Shown here: positions 12,589-22,219 of the stretch, one piece after another
How the letters are laid out: every line of letters starts with the position of its first letter
Numbering within the stretch: the first letter of the stretch is position 1
From: Alcaligenes sp. SDU_A2
GTDB lineage: Bacteria; Pseudomonadota; Gammaproteobacteria; Burkholderiales; Burkholderiaceae_B
Reading direction: 5' to 3'
Length of the DNA stretch: 64,000 nucleotides
Assembly (NCBI RefSeq): GCF_038237375.1
Contig: NZ_CP151273.1
Coordinates: 2,666,001-2,730,000 of the forward strand
Translations under genes and position numbers: made by a program
The notes under the pieces: model-generated
Told to the model about the DNA's origin: nothing
Database searches by the model: none
Seen by the model: the letters and a program-made list of their open reading frames with translations, nothing else

Positions 12589-12728
12589 GACTTCTACTCC
12601 AGGCGGACCACCCATGCCAGCCTGGACACCGGTTATGCCTTCCCAAGGTTCACAACGCTGGCTAGTATACAAATCCATCCTTGCCTGCGATAGACGGCAA
12701 GGGCCGCAACCCTCCGACCCGATTCGCC

Positions 12729-13883
12729 ATGCCGCTGTCCGCACCCGCTCGTTTCTCGTTGCAGACCTGCCTGCAAGACATCCCCGCTTCCAGCTGGGAT
12801 GCCTTGAGCGCAGGACATGTCTTTCTGCGCCATGCCTTTCTGCTCGCCCTGCAACAAAGCAACTGCGCGAACACAAACACTGGTTGGGGGGCAAACTTCC
12901 TGCTGATGCATCGCGGCGAACACTTATGCGGTGCCGTGCCTCTCTATCTGAAACATCATTCGCGCGGCGAATACGTGTTCGATCAAGGCTGGGCCCAGGC
13001 CTACCTGCGCAACGGCCTGGATTACTACCCCAAGCTGCTGGTCGCCGTCCCCTTCACGCCCGTCGGCGGGCCGCGGCTGCTGACCACACACCCTCAGGAC
13101 AAATTGCTGCTGGCCCGCCAGTTGCAACAGCTTGCTCAAGACAATCAGCTCTCGTCCGTTCATGTGCTGTTTCCCTCCACCCAGGACAGGCAGGCTCTGG
13201 AGCAAGCGGGCTTCATGATCCGGCACGACGTGCAGTTTCATTGGCACAACCGCGACTATGACGATTACGAGGCTTTTCTGGCGGACATGACGCAACAAAA
13301 ACGCAAGAAACTGCGTCAAGACAGCCGCAAAATTGCGGATCAAGGCATCACATTCCAACACCGGGAGGGAACAGATCTAGGGGAGCACGAGCTCGATTAC
13401 TTCTACCAATGCTATGCCAACACGTACACCGAGCGCGGCCAGATTCCGTACCTGACGCGCGATTTCTTCGCTCGCCTGCGCACACACATGCCTGAAAACC
13501 TGACTCTGATCCTGGCGCGCCGCGACGGCCGCAACATCGCCAGCGCCCTGTCGCTGCACGACGGTCAAACGCTGTATGGGCGTTACTGGGGATGCACGCA
13601 CTATGTGCCCGGCCTGCATTTCGAGACCTGCTACATACAGGCCATACGCTATTGCATTGCGCAGCGCCTGCAGCGCTTTGAAGGCGGAGCACAAGGCGAA
13701 CACAAGCTATCGCGCGGCCTGGTGCCCGCCGCCACCTGTTCGGCACACTGGATGACCGACCCGCGCTTTGCACAAGCCGTCGGACAATTCCTAAACGACG
13801 AAGCGGGCCAGGTGGCCCGCTATCGCGACAGTTTGGCGGCACACACTCCGTTCAAGGCGCGCCCGTCACAGGATCAGAGCTAA
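12729..13883 (+). CDS. FemAB-like GNAT-fold acyltransferase (DUF482 family)
   Basis: The protein resembles the DUF482/FemAB_like group, a GNAT-fold family often annotated as peptidoglycan-related acyltransferases; substrate unknown. From ATG 12729 it is 384 residues, near the family size of 370-400. Family hallmarks visible are PFLxHAFL-like HVFLRHAFLLALQQS near the start, the GAVPLYLKHHSRGEYVFDQGWA block (about 65-90), YYPKLLVAVPFTPVGGPRLL (about 100-120) and GLHFETCYIQAIRYCI near 310. A TTG start at 12681 would add 16 residues and is less likely. There is no clear ribosome site. The gene ends 3 nt before the convergent phaR stop. Confidence 0.85.
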   Translation: MPLSAPARFSLQTCLQDIPASSWDALSAGHVFLRHAFLLALQQSNCANTNTGWGANFLLMHRGEHLCGAVPLYLKHHSRGEYVFDQGWAQAYLRNGLDYYPKLLVAVPFTPVGGPRLLTTHPQDKLLLARQLQQLAQDNQLSSVHVLFPSTQDRQALEQAGFMIRHDVQFHWHNRDYDDYEAFLADMTQQKRKKLRQDSRKIADQGITFQHREGTDLGEHELDYFYQCYANTYTERGQIPYLTRDFFARLRTHMPENLTLILARRDGRNIASALSLHDGQTLYGRYWGCTHYVPGLHFETCYIQAIRYCIAQRLQRFEGGAQGEHKLSRGLVPAATCSAHWMTDPRFAQAVGQFLNDEAGQVARYRDSLAAHTPFKARPSQDQS

Positions 13884-13886
13884 CAA

Positions 13887-14432
13887 TCAGCCTTTTTTAT
13901 CCTTGCCGCCCGTAGGCTGGACAAAAGGAAAGACCGAGAACATCTGACGTGTCTGATCCTGCATCTGATCCTGCATCTGCACGAACAAATTCTTGCTCTG
14001 GTCGATATAGTTGTTCATGACGGACTGCATAATGGGGGCTTGCACGTTCATGAACTGCGCCCAGGTCTCGGGACCGAACTGCGCCCCGTACATGCCCTTG
14101 GACTGTTCAGTCATGCGCTCCTGGATTTCCATAAAGGCCTGTATGTTTTTCTCCAGGTACGAGCCCATGACCCCCTGCATGGCATTGCCATAAAAGCGGA
14201 TGATCTGCATAAGCACCGGCGTGGAAAACATGGGGATTCCACCGCTTTCTTCTTCGAGGATGATTTGCAACAGTATGCTGCGCGTCAGGTCTTCGTTGCT
14301 TTTGGCATCGACAACCGCGAACTCCTCGCCCGACAGAACGAGCTGCTTGACATCGACCAAGGTAATGTAGGCGCTGGCCTGCGTGTCATACAGACGTCGA
14401 TTGGGGTACTTCTTGATGAGTCGAGATCCCAT
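13887..14432 (-). CDS. phaR: Polyhydroxyalkanoate synthesis repressor PhaR
   Basis: DNA- and PHB-binding regulator that represses phasin and PHA genes until polymer granules titrate it. The 181-residue protein starts with the PHB/PHA accumulation regulator DNA-binding domain (LIKKYPNRRLYDTQASAYITL, about 5-25, through 65), followed by a PHB-binding region (about 70-110, FSTPVLMQIIRFYGNAMQG) and a Gln/Met-rich C-terminal helix. It lies 52 nt after phaB in the order phaC-phaB-phaR. Confidence 0.95.
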   Translation of the reverse strand: MGSRLIKKYPNRRLYDTQASAYITLVDVKQLVLSGEEFAVVDAKSNEDLTRSILLQIILEEESGGIPMFSTPVLMQIIRFYGNAMQGVMGSYLEKNIQAFMEIQERMTEQSKGMYGAQFGPETWAQFMNVQAPIMQSVMNNYIDQSKNLFVQMQDQMQDQTRQMFSVFPFVQPTGGKDKKG

Positions 14433-14484
14433 GCTGATGCTTACTTCCTAATCAATAAATACATAGAACAGATGCTTGTGAGCG

Positions 14485-15222
14485 TCAGCTCATGTGCAGG
14501 CCGCCGTTCAGGGAGAAATCCGCCCCCGTGGCAAAACCCGAATCACCCGATGCCAGCCAGGCCACCATAGCGCCGATTTCGTCCGGCGTGCCCAGGCGCC
14601 CGACCGGAATGGTAGCAACGATTTTTTCCAGCACATCGGGCCGGATGGCACGCACCATATCGGTTCCGATATAGCCGGGAGAAATAGTATTGACCGTCAC
14701 GCCCTTGTTGGCAACCTCTTGGGCCAACGCCATAGTAAAGCCATGAATGCCGGCCTTGGCCGTGGAGTAGTTGGTCTGGCCGAACTGCCCCTTCTGGCCA
14801 TTGACCGAACTGATGTTGATGATACGCCCCCACTTGCGCTCGACCATGCCGTCGATGACCTGCTTGGTCACGTTGAACAGGCTGTTCAAATTGGTATCGA
14901 TCACTGCGCGCCAGTCCTCCTGGCTCATGCGTCGGAAGGTGCCGTCGCGAGTGATACCTGCATTATTGACCAGCACATCCACTTGTCCGAACTGGGCAAA
15001 CACGCTCTTGAACGTCTCGACCGTCGACTCCCAGCTGGCCACATTGCCGACCGAAGCGTGGAAGGTATAGCCCTGCTCCGCCTGCTCATCCAGCCATTTC
15101 TGGAAATCGCGATTGGGGCCGCAGCCGGCGATCACCACAAATCCATCCTTGGCAAGACGCTGACAAATTGCGGTGCCTATCCCTCCCATACCACCAGTTA
15201 CATAGGCTACTTTGCTGCTCAT
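14485..15222 (-). CDS. phaB: Acetoacetyl-CoA reductase PhaB
   Basis: NADPH-dependent short-chain dehydrogenase that reduces acetoacetyl-CoA to (R)-3-hydroxybutyryl-CoA for PHB synthesis. The 245 residues match the family length. Visible are the cofactor loop TGGMGGIG (about 8-15), NNAG, the catalytic Ser in INISSVNGQKGQFG, and the YSTAKAG Tyr/Lys pair (about 150-156). ATG 15222 is chosen because AGGAG lies 6 nt upstream; an ATG two codons earlier is possible. No phaA thiolase is adjacent, unlike the Cupriavidus phaCAB operon. Confidence 0.95.
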   Translation of the reverse strand: MSSKVAYVTGGMGGIGTAICQRLAKDGFVVIAGCGPNRDFQKWLDEQAEQGYTFHASVGNVASWESTVETFKSVFAQFGQVDVLVNNAGITRDGTFRRMSQEDWRAVIDTNLNSLFNVTKQVIDGMVERKWGRIINISSVNGQKGQFGQTNYSTAKAGIHGFTMALAQEVANKGVTVNTISPGYIGTDMVRAIRPDVLEKIVATIPVGRLGTPDEIGAMVAWLASGDSGFATGADFSLNGGLHMS

Positions 15223-15348
15223 ATACATCTCCTGAGGGGGTGACGAAGCAGGAATCGGTCTGCGGCGCCGCAGGCAGGCGCGTACCGCTTCCAGACAAGA
15301 GGAACAGGCGCACAACAGCCCTGTCCCGAAAAAGAACAGGTACGTCGC

Positions 15349-16983
15349 TTACTGCGCGCGCACTTTGACATAGCTGCCGGGTGCAGCCTCCAGAACAGGG
15401 TAACGCGCATGCCCCAGCGTACGCCGGGCACGCTTTCTGGAGCCGGACAAGGGCTTTAGCCAATCGATCCAGTCCGGCCACCAACTGCCTGGCACCGACT
15501 GAGCCTGGGCCATCCACTGCTCGGGATCGACGACCGAAGCCTCGCCCTGGGTCTGTTGCCCCACCCAAAAGTTGCGGCGTTGCTTGGCCGGCGGATTGAT
15601 GACACCGGCAATGTGCCCCGAGGCTCCCAGCACAAAGCGATGCTGGGCGGCCGGCAAAGCGCGCAAGGACGCGTAGGCCGACTGCCAAGGCACGATATGA
15701 TCGTCGCGCGAACCATACACATAGACAGGCAGGTCCAACTTGGCCAGGTCGGCGCAATGGTCACCAAAACGCACCCCTCCCGGCTGCACCAGACGGTTTT
15801 CCAGATACGTGTTGCGCAGATACCAGGTAAAGAATGGACCGGGCAGATGCGTACCGTCCGAGTTCCAATACAACAGATCAAAAGCCGGCGGAGTTTTACC
15901 CTGTAAATAATTGCTGCTGACGTAGTTCCAGACCAGTTCGGCCGGTCGCAAAAACGAGAAAGTGCTGGCCAGTTCGCGGGCGTTGAGCAATCCTCCCTGC
16001 CCCAGTTGCCACTCCCGGAAGGCGACATGCGCCTGATCGATGAAGACGTTGAGCACGCCCACATCCGAAAAATCCAGCATGGTGGTCAACAGCGTCATCG
16101 ATGCCGCCGGGTCCTGGCCACGATCATGCGCCAAGGCCAGCGCGCTGACCAACAAGGTTCCGCCGATGCAAAAGCCCAGAGTATTGATCTTGTCCTGGCC
16201 GGACAGCTCCTGACTGACGCGGATCGCCTCCAGCACACCCTGCTCCATATAGTCCTGCCAATCCAGGGACTGCACATGGGCACCGTCGGCAGGCTGCGGG
16301 TTGCGCCAGGACATCAGGTAGACAGTCATGCCCTGATCCACGGCATGACGCACAAAGGAATTGCTCTCTTGCAGATCAAGAATGTAGAACTTGTTGATGC
16401 AAGGCGGCACGATCAGCAGCGGCACGGCATGCACCATCGTGGTCGTGGGCGCATACTGGATGAGCTGAAAGAGGTCGTTCTGATACACCACGGCACCGGC
16501 CGTCGTGGCCACGTTGCGGCCCAGCTCGAACTGACTCTCGTCGGTCTGGGTCATGCGGCCTTTCTGCATGTCCCCCAGAAAATTGCGCATCCCTTGCAAC
16601 ACCGACTGTCCGCCGCTGTCCACCGCGGCCTGCATGGCCTGGGGATTGAGCAACAAATAATTTGAAGGCGACATGGCTTCGGCCCACTGCATCAGGGAAA
16701 AATCCAGTCTTTCGCGCTGTGCGGGCTCTATCTGAGCCAGATCGAGCATATCGCGCATGGCCTGCACGCCCAGTTCCCAGACATGCGCATTGAATTTAGC
16801 CACCGGATTGCTCTGCCAGGCAGGGTCGGCAAACCGCCTATCCTTCAGTTCAGGCAAGTCGCCCGTCTTGGCCTGCTCCCAAAGACGTTGCCATTGCTGC
16901 ACGTAGCGCTTTTGGAGTTCTGCGAACTGTTCTGCATCGTTGGAACCTGCAAAACCTTGAAACGCATTTTGATTATTCAACAT
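15349..16983 (-). CDS. phaC: Class I polyhydroxyalkanoate synthase PhaC
   Basis: Polymerises 3-hydroxyacyl-CoA into PHA at the granule surface. The 544 residues have the N-terminal granule-binding region, then an alpha/beta-hydrolase core with the lipase-like box GFCIGG (catalytic Cys near residue 271), the catalytic Asp in YGSRDDHIVPW (near 424) and His in ASGHIAGV (near 453). The segment VPPCINKFYILDLQ typical of class I enzymes is present near 200. The length is a little below the 589 of Cupriavidus. phaB follows after 126 nt, and a candidate promoter lies at 17018-17046. Confidence 0.96.
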   Translation of the reverse strand: MLNNQNAFQGFAGSNDAEQFAELQKRYVQQWQRLWEQAKTGDLPELKDRRFADPAWQSNPVAKFNAHVWELGVQAMRDMLDLAQIEPAQRERLDFSLMQWAEAMSPSNYLLLNPQAMQAAVDSGGQSVLQGMRNFLGDMQKGRMTQTDESQFELGRNVATTAGAVVYQNDLFQLIQYAPTTTMVHAVPLLIVPPCINKFYILDLQESNSFVRHAVDQGMTVYLMSWRNPQPADGAHVQSLDWQDYMEQGVLEAIRVSQELSGQDKINTLGFCIGGTLLVSALALAHDRGQDPAASMTLLTTMLDFSDVGVLNVFIDQAHVAFREWQLGQGGLLNARELASTFSFLRPAELVWNYVSSNYLQGKTPPAFDLLYWNSDGTHLPGPFFTWYLRNTYLENRLVQPGGVRFGDHCADLAKLDLPVYVYGSRDDHIVPWQSAYASLRALPAAQHRFVLGASGHIAGVINPPAKQRRNFWVGQQTQGEASVVDPEQWMAQAQSVPGSWWPDWIDWLKPLSGSRKRARRTLGHARYPVLEAAPGSYVKVRAQ

Positions 16984-17017
16984 CGGCCACCTTTAGACGA
17001 TTCTGCCTCACCCTTTC

Positions 17018-17046
17018 ATCATGGTGTTAGTAACAAAAATCGTCAA
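17018..17046 (-). promoter_or_regulatory. Candidate sigma-70 promoter of phaC
   Basis: On the minus strand TTGACG (17046-17041) and CATGAT (17023-17018) are separated by 17 bp, about 35 nt before the phaC ATG. The surrounding 17040-17110 stretch is unusually AT-rich for this window. Confidence 0.5.
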
Positions 17047-17126
17047 TTGGGGTAATTAATTAGGCGAATCAGCCAATAGTAACTATTCGCTATTTTCATA
17101 TACCCCAAAAGCGTACAAGCGGCATG

Positions 17127-17894
17127 TTACGGACTGGTTAAACGGGCAATAGTGGCCTGCCTACCGGTCTGGGGAGAGCGGCGATACGAATAGAAGCGTT
17201 CCGACTCTGTATACGTACATAATTGACTGAAATAAACCTGAATGTCCCCCGGACACAATAATTCCAATTGCCGTGCGGCCATGCCCGATAAATCGGCCTG
17301 CCATTTCCCTGCTTGTTGGCCTGCAATAAAAAAAGGCCGGTTTGCAGGATCGGCCTGCACAAAAGCATCAAATACTTCCTGCCCAACCTCAAAACAAGGC
17401 TGACTGATGGCAGGTCCTATCCAGGCCCGCCATTGCTGGGCCTGGGGACGCCGCTGCTTGATCAGCGCCATCATCCGCGCCAACACCCCGGCCTGCAGTC
17501 CACGCCAGCCCGCATGAGCCACACCGACGACACTGGCCCGTTCATCCCAGACCACGACGGGCAGACAATCGGCCGTCAGGATCGCCAGCACACGATCACT
17601 TCGGGTCGTGACGGCTGCATCGAACAAACGCGGTTCATCCGGCAGCACGTCCTGGTCGGCGTCCAGCACATCCGTGCCATGCACCTGTTGGAGCCAGACC
17701 GGCTCGGCCCCTAGCACGTCGCGCAGACGTTGCCGATTGGCCTGGACCTGCAGCGGATCATCGCCCGTATTGGTGCCCAGGTTCAGACTGGCGCGCTCAC
17801 CGCTGCTGCTCCCGCCGATGCGCGTGGTGCAAAAGTAAAGCAGCCCGGACTGGTCCGGGCCGCTGACATTAGGGATCAAGGACGCGTGTTCCAC
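17127..17894 (-). CDS. pgeF: Peptidoglycan editing factor / purine nucleoside phosphorylase PgeF (YfiH)
   Basis: Multicopper-oxidase-fold laccase-domain protein; bacterial members edit L-Ser out of the peptidoglycan stem or act on purine nucleosides. The 255-residue protein shows the family metal and catalytic residues in QQVHGTDV (about 70), TADCLPVVV (Cys near 109) and GVAHAGWRGLQ (His near 126), and the conserved GPAISQPCFEVG (about 158-170). Its start lies inside the 3' end of rluD (19-nt overlap), a linkage widely conserved in proteobacteria. Confidence 0.93.
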   Translation of the reverse strand: MEHASLIPNVSGPDQSGLLYFCTTRIGGSSSGERASLNLGTNTGDDPLQVQANRQRLRDVLGAEPVWLQQVHGTDVLDADQDVLPDEPRLFDAAVTTRSDRVLAILTADCLPVVVWDERASVVGVAHAGWRGLQAGVLARMMALIKQRRPQAQQWRAWIGPAISQPCFEVGQEVFDAFVQADPANRPFFIAGQQAGKWQADLSGMAARQLELLCPGDIQVYFSQLCTYTESERFYSYRRSPQTGRQATIARLTSP

Positions 17895-18844
17895 GCAATC
17901 ACCTCCTGGACAGACTGAAAATCCTGGGGTGGCGCAGCCGTAAAAGACTGGCGCAGGCCCGTATCGGGATCATCGAACTGCAAAATATGGGCATGCAGCA
18001 TCTGGCGCTGCGCGCCGGCGATCATGCGCCCGCCATACAAGGTGTCGGCCACCAAGGGATGATGAATGGAACTTAAATGAACGCGAATCTGATGCGTGCG
18101 TCCGGTCTCCAGCCGACAGGCCACCTCCGTAACCGCTTCGTCATCCGGCGCGTAGCCCTGACGCACCGCCTCGTAATGGGTCACGGCTGGCTTGGGCGCG
18201 ATCGACGCGGCGGCACTCATGCGTACCGGCACGCGTGCATCCCTGCCGATGGGCGCATCCACCGTGCCTTGCCCCGGCAACACACCGTGTACCAAGGCAA
18301 GATACTGACGCCCCATGCTGCGCTCCTGCAATTGACGCACAAAATGCGTCTGCGCCACTTCTGTGCGGGCCACCACCAGCAAGCCGGAGGTATCTTTATC
18401 CAGACGGTGCACGATCCCGGCGCGCGGTACCTGACGCAGGGCTGGAAAGCGAAACAACAAGCCATTAAGCAGCGTCCCGCGCCAGTTGCCCGCGCCCGGA
18501 TGCGTGACCAGACCGACGGGTTTATTGACCACCAGCCAGGAATCGCTCTGGGCCAGGACCTCGAAAGCGACATCGTCAGGCTCGAAAGCCATGTCTTCGG
18601 GGGCTTGCTGCTCCCATACCAACACCGTATCGCCGGGATACACGGTATGCTTGGTCTTGACGATTTCGCCATTGACCAGCACATGCCCATTTTCCACCCA
18701 CGATTGCAGGCGGCTGCGTGAATGCTGCGGAATCAGGCGCGCCAGCGTCTTGTCCAGCCGGTCCGGTGCCGAACTGATGGGAAGTACGAAACGCAGTGGC
18801 TCCGCAGAAAAAAGACTATCTTTTTCGGTATCTGTGTCAGGCAT
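17876..18844 (-). CDS. rluD: 23S rRNA pseudouridine(1911/1915/1917) synthase RluD
   Basis: Modifies helix 69 of 23S rRNA. The 322-residue protein has an N-terminal S4 domain (about 25-85, RLDKTLARLIPQHSRSRLQSWVENG) and an RluA-type catalytic domain with GIVHRLDKDTSGLLVVA (catalytic Asp near 152). It is divergent from bamD across a 50-nt gap, an arrangement seen in many proteobacteria, and overlaps pgeF at its 3' end. Confidence 0.95.
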   Translation of the reverse strand: MPDTDTEKDSLFSAEPLRFVLPISSAPDRLDKTLARLIPQHSRSRLQSWVENGHVLVNGEIVKTKHTVYPGDTVLVWEQQAPEDMAFEPDDVAFEVLAQSDSWLVVNKPVGLVTHPGAGNWRGTLLNGLLFRFPALRQVPRAGIVHRLDKDTSGLLVVARTEVAQTHFVRQLQERSMGRQYLALVHGVLPGQGTVDAPIGRDARVPVRMSAAASIAPKPAVTHYEAVRQGYAPDDEAVTEVACRLETGRTHQIRVHLSSIHHPLVADTLYGGRMIAGAQRQMLHAHILQFDDPDTGLRQSFTAAPPQDFQSVQEVIAWNTRP

Positions 18845-18894
18845 GGCGACAAATCATATAATTGACCCGCAATGCTAACACCAAGGATGCTTTT

Positions 18895-19737
18895 GTGACT
18901 CGTCTGAACCTCAACTTGCCGCGCGCGCGTGGCAACAAACTGGCCCGGCTGGCCACGATGATGGTTGCGGCTGCCCTGCTCGCAGGCTGCGGCACCACCA
19001 AAAAAGAAGTGGACCCAACGGCAGGCTGGACAGCCGAACGTCTCTATCAGGATGCCCGCCAGGAAATGTCCGCCGGCAACTGGAAAGATGCGCGCGCCCG
19101 CCTGGAGGCTGTCGAGTCCCGCTATCCGTTCGGCACCTTTGCCCAGCAGGCCCTGATCGATCAGGCCTACATTAACTGGAAAGACGAAGAACCCGCCAAG
19201 GCCTTGGCGGCCATCGACCGCTTCCAGAAACAGTACCCCAGCCACCCCGGCACGGACTACATGCTGTATCTGAAAGGCCTGATTTCCTTTACTCCACCCA
19301 GCGCCGCCCTGGCCAACGTCACGCAGCAAGACCCCAGCGAACGCGACCCCAAAGGTCTGCGCGAGTCCTACGAGGCCTTTAACGAACTGCTGCAGCGCTA
19401 CCCCAACAGCCGCTATGCGCCCGATGCGGCCAAGCGCCAGACCTGGCTGGTCAGCACCATCGCCCAGAACGAAGTGCACGTGGCCGAGTACTACTACAAG
19501 CGCGGTGCCTACGTAGCCGCCATCAATCGCGCCCAGACCGTCATCACCGACTTCAAGGGCGTGCCGATTGCCGAAAAAGCCCTGTACCTGATGTACCTGT
19601 CTTACGACAAGCTGGGCCAGACCGATTTGCGTGACGACACCAAGCGCGTGCTGGACACCAACTTCCCTGATTCGCGCTATTTCAAAGAAGGCCTGGACGC
19701 CAAGGTCAACTACTGGAATCCGATCAACTGGTTCTGA
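18895..19737 (+). CDS. bamD: Outer membrane protein assembly lipoprotein BamD
   Basis: Essential lipoprotein of the BAM complex that inserts beta-barrel proteins into the outer membrane. GTG 18895 is chosen because AAGGA lies 7-8 nt upstream; it gives 280 residues. The signal sequence ends at a lipobox LAGC with Cys at residue 32. The mature part is built of TPR-like helices (for example AERLYQDARQEMSAGNWKDAR, RYPFGTFAQQALIDQAYINW, FNELLQRYPNSRYAPDA). A TATAAT element at 18856-18861, in the gap shared with divergent rluD, is a plausible -10. A strong terminator follows. Confidence 0.96.
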   Translation: MTRLNLNLPRARGNKLARLATMMVAAALLAGCGTTKKEVDPTAGWTAERLYQDARQEMSAGNWKDARARLEAVESRYPFGTFAQQALIDQAYINWKDEEPAKALAAIDRFQKQYPSHPGTDYMLYLKGLISFTPPSAALANVTQQDPSERDPKGLRESYEAFNELLQRYPNSRYAPDAAKRQTWLVSTIAQNEVHVAEYYYKRGAYVAAINRAQTVITDFKGVPIAEKALYLMYLSYDKLGQTDLRDDTKRVLDTNFPDSRYFKEGLDAKVNYWNPINWF

Positions 19738-19758
19738 GCCGATCCCAGCCGCACCCCA

Positions 19759-19786
19759 AACCCGCCATTGCCGGCGGGTTTTTTTT
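19759..19786 (+). terminator. Intrinsic terminator of bamD
   Basis: AACCCGCC pairs with GGCGGGTT around a 6-nt loop and is followed by eight T residues, 21 nt after the bamD stop. Confidence 0.9.
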
Positions 19787-19887
19787 GATTGTGCGGTGGT
19801 GATCGTAACGATGACAGAAGAGCCGCCCGTTCTCGGGTGGCGGCTCCAGACAGGCATACTTACGGCGATCGGAACCAGAAATACTGT

Positions 19888-21942
<2,055 letters not shown>

Positions 21943-22112
21943 GGGGCAAAAACCGGAAGTGAAATGTAAGCACGCGCCCAAGCGCAGACCTCGCCCTTCG
22001 GGCCGGGATGAAGCGCGGCATTACCTGTTATCCAGCGCCAGAGGCGCTCCTGAGCACTGATGAATAAGCGGCGACCTGGCGGCCAAAGTTCTTCTGGGCA
22101 GCAAGAACTGTC

Positions 22113-22118
22113 TACAAT
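22113..22118 (+). promoter_or_regulatory. Possible -10 element of tex in the divergent intergenic region
   Basis: TACAAT lies about 100 nt upstream of the tex ATG. No good -35 hexamer is visible at 16-18 bp, so this is tentative. The remainder of 21943-22219 holds no gene I can support. Confidence 0.3.
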
Positions 22119-22219
22119 CACAGTGGAATACATACAAGATGATACCCGCCATTGCTGCGTCGCTGCCGGTCTTTATGGCAAAATGCGGCGCTTGAAGATC
22201 CTTTTACAACGATGGACTC

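Noticed and set aside
12589-12894. N-terminal extension of the secreted hypothetical protein
   Set aside because: The extension would bury a good signal peptide; GGAG before ATG 12588 marks the true start.
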